This document shows positions 11,518 to 20,216 of a stretch of 64,000 nt of DNA, in pieces (the stretch's first letter is position 1; every line of letters starts with the position of its first letter). This stretch comes from Schizochytrium sp. CCTCC M209059 (Eukaryota > Sar > Bigyra > Thraustochytrida > Thraustochytriidae), in NCBI GenBank assembly GCA_000818945.1, contig KN805397.1:352699-416698 (forward strand), in the 5' to 3' direction. The notes under the pieces were generated by a model, which was given only the letters and a program-made list of their open reading frames with translations, was not told the DNA's origin and searched no databases. A program made the position numbers and the translations under genes.

Positions 11518-11737
11518 CCTTGCACATCTGGACAAGCAGCCTCGCGGCCATGATGCGATGCGCGCAACGCTCTAAAGAAGACTGCGACGGTTAGGTCAGA
11601 GCTGAAGTGCGAGAGATTCCATCATGGCATAAGCTCACCTAGTGCGCGACTTAACCGTCACCATCAGGCTTGCGCACCGTCATCTTGGCCGCACGCAGTT
11701 CGGATCGAGCAAGCGAGGGAGTCCGCCCGCACGCAGG
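11518..11737. promoter_or_regulatory. Shared divergent promoter region of DONSON and CDC6
   Basis: About 220 bp separate the two start codons, so both promoters and both 5' untranslated regions must lie here or extend into the opposite gene. I see no clear TATA box. The region contains a TTAGGTCAGAG segment at about 11592, and the CDC6 frame stays open back to 11642 without an ATG. Confidence 0.5.
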
Positions 11738-13306
11738 ATGCCGACCACTCGCGCGCGCACGCAGGCGGCGGCGAGCCAAACGACCAAGGCGCTGGCAACG
11801 CGCGCGCCCAAACGCCACCGTGTGGCAGCGCCAGCACCGCGTCGAGGGAGGAGGAAATCCGAGATCTTGAAGGACCAGAACGTGCAGCACAATAGCGCGG
11901 CGGCGCCTGGCGACTCGCGCAAGAAACGCTGTAAGCGCGGCGTAGAAGACATAGGATCGCAAAACAAGACGGAAAAGAGCAAAAGCAAAAAGGCCAAGCT
12001 CTCTGTCCCAGTGCTCTCCGCAGAAGAGGCAGGGATAATTGGCCGTCAAGAACAGCTTGACGCCGTGCGCGAATTCCTGCGTAGCCATCTTGAGGTCCGC
12101 AAGGGCGGGTCCCTTTATGTGTGCGGCACGACCGGGACGGGAAAGACTGCTTGTGTGCACTATGTGCTTGCGTCAGAGATGGCGCAAGGCGCGGGACGCA
12201 CAGGTTCGATCAAGGTAGGAAAGCTGAACGGCAATACGCTCGAACGGCCCGGACACATTTACGGAGCGATTCTCAAGGCGCTAGGATTCGAGTCTTCAGT
12301 CAACGCAGCAACCTCAACCGCGCGCGCAGCACTTGAAAATGTCTTGCGTCCTTCGCAAGACGACCGCGGTCGCAGTGCAAATCCCCTCTTCGTGGTGTTG
12401 CTCGACGAGATCGACCAGCTCATCACCGCAAGCAAGTCGCAAACGGCACGACAAGAGGTGCTTTACCAGCTCTTTCGTTGGGCAAACCTTCCTCGCTCGC
12501 GTCTCATCCTCATCGGGATCGCCAACGCGGTGAATCTTCACGATCGCTTCCTTCCCGAGCTCTTGCGCGAAGGCTATTCCTCGGAAATGCTCGTTTTTCC
12601 TGCTTATAACAAGGATCAGCTCAAGGCAATTCTGGACGCACACACAAGCCGCATGGCTAGCGAGACCACTCTGGGCAAAGTCCGTTTTGATCCCGTTGGT
12701 ATTGAGCTTTGTGCGCGCAAGGTGGCTGCCAAGTCTGGGGATTTGCGGAAGGGCCTCGACATTTGCAAATGTGCGTTGCTTCAAGCTGCACAAGCTGCCG
12801 CCCCGACGTCTTCGCAAGCTGAGAGCACCAGCGAAGACGTACTGGGTCGACGAGAAATAATCGTGGGCGCCGCGACGATGCTTCGGGTCATGCGCTCTGC
12901 TCTCGAAGCAAGCCACATGAGGACCATCACGGAGTTGCCGCTTCAAGTACAGTACGCACTCTGCGCAATTATCCGACAGCAACGCGCCATCGCACGCGAA
13001 GGAAAGCGTGCGCTCATCGTCAACGACGTCTTCCGTACGTACACCTCCATGACTCGAGAATGGGGTCTCCCGGCGCAGCCTTTTGCGAGCTTCTGCGACT
13101 CCTTGCTTGGGCGCCTCTTCGAGGACGGTCTTGTTGCGCTTGCAGGTAATCCGAAGAAGGAGCTTCGTCAGCGGTCGCTCAAGGTCGATGTGCTCGAGGC
13201 GGATGCTGTCAGTGCTCTCGAGGGAAACGTCGCCACCAAGAATCTTCTTTCCGGAAAGTCTCACAGGCACAATGGAGGCGTCAACTTTTACGCGGCTGGG
13301 TCTTAG
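11738..13306 (+). CDS. CDC6: CDC6 / ORC1-type AAA+ replication licensing factor
   Basis: Encodes 522 residues. The N-terminus (1-90) is Lys/Arg/Ala-rich and disordered, as expected for the regulatory tail. The AAA+ domain begins at GIIGRQEQLDAVREFL. Walker A is GTTGTGKTA (about 130-138), Walker B is VVLLDEIDQL (about 219-228), sensor 1 is LIGIANAVNLHDR (about 258-270) and sensor 2 is SGDLRKGLD (about 333-341). The remainder fits the C-terminal winged-helix domain, with a basic segment between. There is no BAH domain, which favours CDC6 over ORC1. CDC6 loads MCM2-7 with ORC and CDT1 at origins. The frame is open upstream to 11642, but the first ATG is at 11738. Confidence 0.88.
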   Translation: MPTTRARTQAAASQTTKALATRAPKRHRVAAPAPRRGRRKSEILKDQNVQHNSAAAPGDSRKKRCKRGVEDIGSQNKTEKSKSKKAKLSVPVLSAEEAGIIGRQEQLDAVREFLRSHLEVRKGGSLYVCGTTGTGKTACVHYVLASEMAQGAGRTGSIKVGKLNGNTLERPGHIYGAILKALGFESSVNAATSTARAALENVLRPSQDDRGRSANPLFVVLLDEIDQLITASKSQTARQEVLYQLFRWANLPRSRLILIGIANAVNLHDRFLPELLREGYSSEMLVFPAYNKDQLKAILDAHTSRMASETTLGKVRFDPVGIELCARKVAAKSGDLRKGLDICKCALLQAAQAAAPTSSQAESTSEDVLGRREIIVGAATMLRVMRSALEASHMRTITELPLQVQYALCAIIRQQRAIAREGKRALIVNDVFRTYTSMTREWGLPAQPFASFCDSLLGRLFEDGLVALAGNPKKELRQRSLKVDVLEADAVSALEGNVATKNLLSGKSHRHNGGVNFYAAGS

Positions 13307-13772
13307 ACTGCCGTCCTCTGCTCTGCCCGCTTGTTTGACTATCCTATCCTAAATACCAAGGCCCTGCCAATCAACATCTGATCCCCCCCCCCCCCCCCTA
13401 TGAAGCCAGCAAGCGATTTGCTCGAGTCTTGTATGCACATTTTTTTTCAATTTGGACATGTGAGCATAGCATGCTTGTATCAAACAACCCATTTGCCTTT
13501 TCTCGATCCCATATCATATCCGTCTGACGAGGATGACGACAACGCTCTTCCTTTCATGAACGAACCAGCTTCGCGAACCTACAACGTCGTGAGCAATAGT
13601 GCTTATCGTGCTCAACTGCGACATGGTCCTTTGTTGTGGCAACTTTGCTAGACATGCTCCTGAGAGTGCATCGAAGGCTGCCCGTGTGAACAGCAGGATT
13701 GGGATCGAGATCGCGAGGACGACGTTGAGTAGTTGCCTAGAAAAAGCGCGCAACAACAATGGACAAAGCAAG
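13307..13772. other. Intergenic DNA with a poly-C run
   Basis: CDC6 3' flank. A C homopolymer lies at about 13384-13398. No gene is seen. Confidence 0.6.
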
Positions 13773-14329
13773 ATGGCGGCGACTCGCCTGACCAAGGAAG
13801 AAGAGGGAAGGCTCGTTAGACTTGTTCTGGATTCAGCCCGTCGTGGCTTGCATCTTGATGTCCGTATGATCAAGGGAGGTGCACGAGACATTGCTGCGCA
13901 GCGCAATGTGAAATTCGTCGCGAGCACAATGGTTGGTGGTCGGTCTTCAAACAGAGTCTTCCGGAACTTTTGCAGCGCAATTCTAAGGTCGCGACCTCTA
14001 ATCGCAATCAGGCACACGAGTTCGACAATGCGAAGACGTGGTTGGATAAGCTTGAGGACCACCACACCAAAGTCGGAATCATGAACGAGAAGATTCTGGA
14101 TCAGCTCGGCGAAACAACAGAGGAAGGGCAACAAGGGGCCACTGAGTCTCGCTTGAGCGAGAAGAACCCGGCGTCGCGCGATCCTAGCGAGGAGACGGAG
14201 ACCAACGAGTTAATGAGCGAAATTGCTCATTTACAACGCAGGCTGGACGAGGAGGACCTTGTCTTTGAGGCGCGCTGGAGCGGCTCTTTTCTTCAGATCG
14301 TCAGCACCATCAACACCAACAATTTTTAA
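13773..14329 (+). pseudogene. CENP-B/pogo-type transposase DNA-binding fragment, frameshifted
   Basis: Starts with MAATRLTKEEEGRLVRLVLD, followed by ARRGLHLDVRMIKGGARDIA, the pattern of the helix-turn-helix domains in pogo/CENP-B-type transposases. At about 13915-13925 the homology moves to another frame, which then reads EHNGWWSVFKQSLPELLQRN, the usual G-x-W-x-x-F-x-x-R/S-x-PEL signature. It continues through WLDKLEDHHTKVGI and a Glu/Ser-rich tail to a stop at 14327-14329. The DDE catalytic domain is missing. One frameshift plus truncation point to a dead transposon copy. A sequencing indel at the junction is possible but would not restore the missing catalytic half. Confidence 0.6.
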
Positions 14330-15504
14330 AGTTATCCGTCCAATGGCGAAATCAATCATAAAGACGCCGAAAAATTCAAACGGAAACTTCTACGTGAGCT
14401 CTACAGACAGATTATTCAAGTATCATCTCTCCAGCTGACCGCCGTGCCTCGAAATGCCTCAAATGCTTGAGCGAGTTCATCCAGCGCACTCACGCCGCCG
14501 CCAGTTCACTAAAAAGCAATCGATTTTCGCTTCGCAAACAAACTAATCAGGCTTTTTTTTTTTTTACTTAACTAACAGGTCATGCAGCGTAAAAGGGCCC
14601 CAAAGATGGGTGCACTTGTAAAGAACTTATTCGTTGTCGGCGCAGCGGGCAGACGACGCGGATCCGGGCGATTGACACCATCTTACTCTCTCAGAGACAA
14701 GGAGACACGCAAATGTAGGTTTAGTCAAATGCTGGGTGCGAGGGAGTATAAGGTCGCGTCGGGGCTCGGACAGGTTTGGTGACGCCATCGCCGGTGTCTA
14801 CAAACAATTCTGTGAAACAAATTATTTTTAAACGCCGGGGGGCTCGGTCTCGCTGGGCTGGCGCGGTCGTTGGCTTCAACAGAGCGCAGGTGCGGGGTCT
14901 TTTCATCGAGGGCATCGCCCTTCCACGAGACAAAGCCGCTGGGGAGGAAGAGGGTCTCGGCGCGGATAAAGGGGAGGGCTGGTGCGATTCCAGGTGAGGT
15001 AGGCGGCGATTAAGTGCGACTGGAAAATAAAAGAAACGTGCCGGGAGGCAAAATTTGTTGGGCTACTAGAATACTGTATTCGCGCTGCGATCGCGACGTG
15101 CTCTACTTGCGACAATGTCTCGGGGGCTCTGCGCAGCACCTCAGGGGGCATCGACGTTTTGTGCGCGACGCTTTCCTTTGCTTTGCTTGTCGTTGTCCTA
15201 GGTTGCGGGCAAAGCTGCCTGGGTCGGGGAATCATTGTTTCATGAAGAAGCCTATTGTGGTAGATTTAAAGTTCTCAAAGGTCGCTCTATATACGCAAGC
15301 GTCCTGAGCAGGCTCGTGCGCTCGAGCATCCGCCTCATCGTTGGCATCGGCTTCATCGTCAGCAACGTGAATGTCCTCGTCTTCGGCAGCTTCACCCCTC
15401 GTTGCGGAGCCCCCAGGCTCAGCAAAAGCGCTTTCAGACGATGAGACACCATCAACAGCATGATTCGTCTCACTCCGCCCCGCTCGGGATCGAGCAGACA
15501 CGCC
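14330..15504. other. Intergenic DNA, no gene seen
   Basis: Contains a T run at about 14554-14566 and short frames only. From about 15230 the minus strand carries an open frame rich in Asp, Glu and Ala (reading DEDIHVADDEADANDEAD) that runs into the 230-bp repeat family. It has no recognisable domain, and I do not call it a gene. Confidence 0.45.
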
Positions 15505-16083
15505 ATCAGAAACGTCAACCTTCTCGATTCGTTTGACCCATGTATTGGGGCTTCTTCTGGCAGTTCGGCTGTTTATGTCGGTGCGGCTGTCGTCTTCGTG
15601 CTCGCGCTGGTGACTGTCAAAGCAATTTTTTTTTTTCGGGGCTGCGCGGCCTCGCACTAAAGCTTTTGGCGTTGCTTGACGGTTTTGTTGACGGCTCCAT
15701 CAGGTCCTGCAGCTCACGCGACGTCGCGTTGCACATTCAACGTCAACTTTCTCGATTCGTTTGGCCCATGTCTTGGGGCTTCTTCTGGCAGTTCGGCTGT
15801 TTATGTCGGTGCGGCTGTCGTCTTCGTGCTCGCGCTGGTGACTGTCAAAGCAATTTATTTTTTTTCCGGGGCTGCGCGGCCTCGCACTAAAGCTTTTGGC
15901 GTTGCTTGACGGTTTTGTTGACGGCTCCATCAGGTCCTGCAGCTCATGCGACGTCGCGTTGCACATTCAACGTCAACTTTCTCGATTCGTTTGGCCCATG
16001 TATTGGGGCTTCTCCTGGCAATTCGGCTGCTATTGTGGATGCGGTTGTCGACTTCGTGCTCGTGCTGGTGACTGTCAAAGCAA
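15505..16083 (+). repeat. About 230-bp tandem repeat array, left part
   Basis: Contains one partial and two nearly complete copies of a unit recognised by the anchor GCTGCGCGGCCTCGCAC, at 15641 and 15871 (period 230 bp). The partial copy begins at about 15505. Each unit ends with GTGACTGTCAAAGCAATTT and a T run. The family reappears in the same orientation at about 18017-18350, on the far side of the foldback element. On the minus strand a unit can encode a peptide ending ELQDLVEPVNKTVTQRQKL; in the 15.7-16.0 kb copies a one-base loss shifts that frame. The units may derive from the 3' end of a lost gene or transposon. Confidence 0.75.
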
Positions 16084-16163
16084 TTTCTGAAGTGCGTTTT
16101 GCACGATCTTTATGTCGGGGGGCGCTCGTGGTTTGCACACTTAGTGGTCATTAAATATGGACA

Positions 16164-16549
16164 AGATACCCTGCGGGGTTGAAGACCCCGCGATCTGAAG
16201 TGCATTTTCGGTCCGAGCTACAGTGAACTAGTGAATTATTAGTTATATTTATTATCTTTCTCCGCAATTGAGGTCGCCATGGGGGCAATAAAACACGAAC
16301 CGGAGAGCTGGCCTTATGGAATGCGTCCTTGTAGTAGTAGAAGCGCACTCTGTAACCCCATGCCGCGAGCCGATAGTTTGATAACAGTAGGTCCTCTGCA
16401 AACGTAGTCTCTGGGGGCATGCGCCTAGGTCCAGGACCCACCTCGAAAAAGCTTGTGACCGGCCACAGAACATTTTCTTTGCACAAGTCAACGCTACACA
16501 GCTTGCAAACTTGCACTTGGCCGCCAGCCACTTCTTTGCTATGAACTAC
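16164..16549 (+). repeat. Left arm of the foldback element
   Basis: Reverse complement matches 17543-18015. The outer end carries a perfect 6-bp stem hairpin at 16173-16191. The minus strand of this arm can encode SKEVAGGQVQVCKLCSVDL, which reappears almost unchanged from the plus strand of the right arm. Confidence 0.75.
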
Positions 16550-16789
16550 ATACGCACAAATTTCTTGAGCAATTGCGGTGTCTTTTGCACGGTCGCGTCG
16601 CCTATCCGCCATGAAGGCCTTACGTTTGTTCCGGGATCAGCCACGACCCAACATGGACCGTTCAACTGCGCATGCAAACCTATAATGCGGGTCAAAGAGA
16701 TGGCTTGCTGGTGCAACAAGAGTGAGAAATTGTGCAGGCGCGATCAATGCCCAAATCGACCTTGTAGTAAATGTAATAGACCCGGAATC

Positions 16790-16922
16790 TCACACAAACT
16801 GGCTATCAGCCCTTCTACTAGGGAACCAGCCAGAAAGATTTATCCAGAACCGAGGTTTTTCTGGAATCTCACACAAATCGGCTATTAGCCTAAACAGAGG
16901 TTTTTCCGGAATTTCACACAAT
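16790..16922 (+). repeat. Three short direct repeats in the foldback centre
   Basis: A segment around GGAATCTCACACAAA followed by GGCTAT(C/T)AGCC occurs at about 16785 and 16862, and a shorter variant (GGAATTTCACACAA) at about 16909. They lie in the non-duplicated centre of the element. Confidence 0.6.
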
Positions 16923-17185
16923 CGCATGCAAATCAAAAAGTATGACGGTGTGCCTCGTGCGGCCGGCCTCATCTAAGTGGACAACGCTGTTTGTGCTGGT
17001 ATGAGTCGAACAAAGGGAAATGTACTCAAAAGGACCGCTGTCCATCGAGGCCGTGTGCAAGCTACGGGGGCAGGCATTCGAACAGAAAGGGTTGCCGTTC
17101 TCGGGTTCAAATGAGTCATGCTGTGTCACAGTCGGCAAACTAAGAGGGGCTGGGCAACTCGCAAGATGAAAATGAGACGGCTCCA

Positions 17186-17734
17186 ATGAACAAGTCGGTC
17201 AACTCGCCAGGCGACAACGAGACGGCCCCAGTGGACAATTTCAGACAGATTTTGAATCGAATCTTCATCGCTGATGAATTGCCTAGGGAGCGCCGGAACT
17301 GGACCCAGCCGCCATCCGATGAACTCGTTGCGAATTGCGTAAACAAGTTCCTTTCATACATCCTTAAATCAAACAATCACCATTGCCATGCATGGGGTGT
17401 CTGCGGCGTTCTTTACAATCGTGATGGCATCGAAGAACTTATCAACTCGAACAGTCCAGTGTTCGATCCGATCGAATTCTGTCCTGACGGGTGCGCTGAG
17501 GGAAGCAGAACCCTCACTTACTTCGCGTCTGGAAGATGTCTCGTAGTTTATAGCAAAGGAGTGGCTGGCGGACAAGTGCAAGTTTGCAAGCTGTGTAGCG
17601 TCGACTTGCGCAAAGGAAATGTTCCGTGGCCGGTAACAAGCTTTTTTGAGGTGGGTCCTGGATCTAAGCCCATGCTCCTAGAGAAGCTTGCAAGGTGTAT
17701 GGCGCCGACGTGCGCAAAGAAAATGTTCCGATAA
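17186..17734 (+). CDS. Possible gene inside the foldback element, unrecognised
   Basis: An open frame of 182 codons begins at an ATG in the single-copy centre and ends in the right arm. The arm part (SKGVAGGQVQVCKLCSVDL) is shared with a minus-strand frame of the left arm. The frame contains several Cys (CHAWGVCGVLY, FCPDGCAEG, CKLCSVDL), but I see no known zinc-finger spacing or catalytic motif. It may be a remnant of whatever gene gave rise to the inverted duplication, or chance. Low confidence. Confidence 0.25.
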   Translation: MNKSVNSPGDNETAPVDNFRQILNRIFIADELPRERRNWTQPPSDELVANCVNKFLSYILKSNNHHCHAWGVCGVLYNRDGIEELINSNSPVFDPIEFCPDGCAEGSRTLTYFASGRCLVVYSKGVAGGQVQVCKLCSVDLRKGNVPWPVTSFFEVGPGSKPMLLEKLARCMAPTCAKKMFR

Positions 17735-18015
17735 CAAGCTTTATAAGGTGGATCCTAGGCCCGTGCTCTCAGAGACTACGTTTGCAGAGGGCCTACTGTT
17801 ATCAAACTTTCGGCTCGTGACATGGGCTTACAGAGTGCGCTTTTACTACAAGAACGCTTTCCATACGACCAGCTCTCCGATTCATGTTTATTGATATCCA
17901 TGGCAACCTCCATTGCGAAGAAATCTACTGCATATAGCTAACAATTTACTAGTTCAATGCAACTCGGACTGAAAACGTACTTCAAATCGCGGGTTCTTCA
18001 GCCCCGCAGGGTACT
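17543..18015 (-). repeat. Right arm of the foldback element
   Basis: Inverted copy of 16164-16549. It includes an internal duplication: the stretch around CAAGCTTTTTTGAGGTGGG (about 17638) is repeated in altered form around 17725. The outer end again forms a GC-rich hairpin (GCGGG against CCCGC). Confidence 0.75.
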
Positions 18016-18016
18016 T

Positions 18017-18350
18017 TTTTTTTTCGGGGCTGCGTGGCCTGGCACTAAAGCTTTTGGCGTTGCGTGACGGTTTTGTTGACCGGCTCCACCAGGTCCTGCA
18101 GCTCACGCGACGACGCGTTGCACGTTTCGCGTGAACCTTCTCGATTCATTGGGCCCATGTATCGGGGGCTTCTCCTGACATTTCGGCTGTTGTAGTCGGT
18201 GCGGTTGTCGTCCTCGTGCTCGTGCTGGTAACTGTCAAAGCAATTTTTTCTTCGGGCTGAGCGACCTCGCACTAGAGCTTTTGCCGTTGCTTGACGGCCT
18301 TATTGGCCGACTCCAGCAGGTCGTGCAGCTCACGCGACATTGCGTTGCAC
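18017..18350 (+). repeat. About 230-bp tandem repeat array, right part
   Basis: Same unit and same orientation as 15505-16083, with anchors at about 18029 and 18256 (period 227 bp). The second copy is partial. The minus strand of the partial copy reads MSRELHDLLESANKAVKQRQ then KL and a stop, and the copy at 18029 reads ELQDLVEPVNKTVTQRQKL in the same phase. The peptide C-terminus is therefore the best-preserved feature of the family. Confidence 0.7.
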
Positions 18351-19493
18351 ATTCGGGCGCCAGCCGCAACGAACGTCTAACTAAAATTCCACGGATGCCT
18401 GCTGGCGGCTGCTTGTGCTATCGGGTTGGTTATCAATCGTACTCTCCACTCTTATTTGCACTCCTTGAGAACAGGACGAGACGAGCGTTCGAACAGAATT
18501 CGCAGCGCCTATTTCACCTGCGGACGAAATATTTACCTGTCCAAGATCCGCCGTCGGTTATACCAGCGCATAGAGCGCGGGGTGCTAGAGAGAGCCGAAT
18601 CACTGAGGAACGGTTACGCGCGAAGGCCCACCCACTCGAGAGGGTGTCCAGGAGGCTTTTTCTGGCGCGCAGGGCCGGTCCAAACCTAGCTCTTAAGCAA
18701 TCTCCCTTGTCCGGGCGCCTGCCCCACTTATTTCGCTTTTCTTTCACATTCTTTTCTTTTCTCTTTGGTACGGCTCCTAAGTCCACTGTGGGCCTGGAGA
18801 ACATTCGCCGTCGGCCCGGGTCGCGGCAGGCGGCGGAAATGAATGGCTCCATAGGACAGCCCGGGGACCGTCGCCAAGGCGCAGAGACGGGGCCGGACGC
18901 GCGAGGGCCCGTCTGCTCGTGACGCGTCCTCGCGGCGCACTCGCTGAGGCCGCCGAGCAGAGGGCGATCGAGCATCGCTCCACTCCCCGGACAAGTTCGC
19001 GCTATGCTCGGAAAGGACGCGGCCGCCAGTGCGAGGCGAGGCGAGGCGAGGCGAGGCGAGGCGAGGCGATACGGCGTGAACGACGTCGGTTGGCCGAAGT
19101 CCATGGGCTGCCAGGGTCCGAGCGGGTGGGAATGGCTAGCCAGCGGCCTCGACACTGGAGCGGAGATTGGGAGCCCAGGCTGCGTGCTCGAGAGGGCCGG
19201 CGTGGCTGGAGTGGCCGCCTCGGAGGGCAGGCCAGCCGCTAAGCGCGTCTCGTTCGCCGAGCAGCGCCTGCGGGCTGGGGCGAGACCTGCAGCAGCGGTC
19301 TCCAGAGGCGACGCGCGCGAGCCCTGTATCATCTCGCGTTTTGCCGCCTGCCACCGGCGCCGCCCCCTGCGCGCGCTGCGGGCGAGACCGGGCGCGCCGG
19401 GCAGCGAGACGCGCTCCACAATCACGCGAGACTGGTCCTACGTGCTACGCCTCCCGCGCCCGCATTTGCGCGCGACCGCCCGCGTGTACAGTT

Positions 19494-19532
<39 letters not shown>

Positions 19533-20216
19533 CGGGCCCCGCGTCGCAGCGCAGCGCCGCTTNNNNNNNNNNNNNNNNNNNNNNNNNNNNNNNNNNNNNN
19601 NNNNNNNNNAGAGCATGCGCAAGTAGTGGAAGGCGAGGAGGAGGGGGAGGAAGGGGAGGAGGAGGAGGAGGGGAAGGGGGAGGGCGGCGCGAAAATCGCG
19701 ATGGGTGCGGCCGGCGGTTGGCAAGGGGGGTCTTTGCTACTCGTGCGCGCGCTCGGCGGAGGGGTCGTGCTGGCAAACACAGTGAGCAAGAGACGTGTTT
19801 CAATGCAGAGGTTTTTAATATTGGGGTCCAGGCTCGTCATCGTACAGCCGATGCGTGAGGGAGAGATGATTCGAGGCTCTTAGCTGACATGCAAGGCATA
19901 CTTAAACCTTTCCTTGATGCTGAGGAGAGCTTGACCTCTGGGAGTTGCCCGTTTTGCCTCGGGATTCAGAATTCCACGAGCAGACCAATAATTCCGAGCG
20001 CAGAGACATTCAAGCATCCGAGAGATTTCACGAGCAGACCGCCAATTACGAGCGCTGAGACATTCTAGAAGCATCCCAGGCAACCTTGAAGCCTTCGAGC
20101 CCCAGCGAAGCAAGTGATTGCCAGTGAGTGGAGCATCCACGAATTAAAAAAAAGTATAACGGAAGCCAAACTACAAGTTAATTAAGCTTCTGATCTCCCG
20201 TCCATTTACGCGAAGC
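18351..20216. other. GC-rich low-complexity DNA with an assembly gap
   Basis: No gene is supported. Long frames on both strands are Ala/Arg/Gly-rich and overlap each other. Structures: GCGAG units (about 19031-19069), a GCC run of about 13 units (about 19496-19535), an N gap (19563-19609), and GGA-rich DNA (about 19630-19690). From 19.85 kb the DNA is AT-richer and leads into the gene at 20217, with repeated ATTCCGAGCGCWGAGACATT-like segments at about 19990-20065. Confidence 0.55.
19563..19609. other. Assembly gap beside a GCC run
   Basis: Forty-seven N positions directly after (GCC)n and C/G-rich DNA. The gap probably marks collapsed or unreadable GC-rich sequence. Confidence 0.95.

Larger units (their letters stand above)
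16164..18015. mobile_element. 1.85-kb foldback (long inverted repeat) element
   Basis: The two ends are long inverted copies of each other: left arm about 16164-16549, right arm about 17543-18015. Reading inward, the arms begin with TACCCTGCGGGG, form a terminal hairpin (left: GCGGGG, 7-nt loop, CCCCGC at 16173-16191), and stay alignable for nearly 400 bp. The right arm is about 80-95 bp longer because of an internal duplication near 17660-17750. The centre (16550-17542) is single copy. The element sits between parts of a 230-bp repeat array. This fits a foldback-type DNA transposon or an inverted duplication. No transposase is recognisable, so it would be non-autonomous. Confidence 0.65.

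Noticed and set aside
17040..17115. Possible tRNA (GGTTCAAAT-like B box)
   Set aside because: No acceptor or T-stem pairing could be made. I found no convincing tRNA or rRNA by eye in the window, though a tRNAscan run would be decisive.
18514..19425. 303-codon minus-strand frame in GC-rich DNA
   Set aside because: Ala/Arg/Pro-rich, runs through GCGAG repeats, and overlaps long plus-strand frames; typical of GC-rich non-coding DNA.
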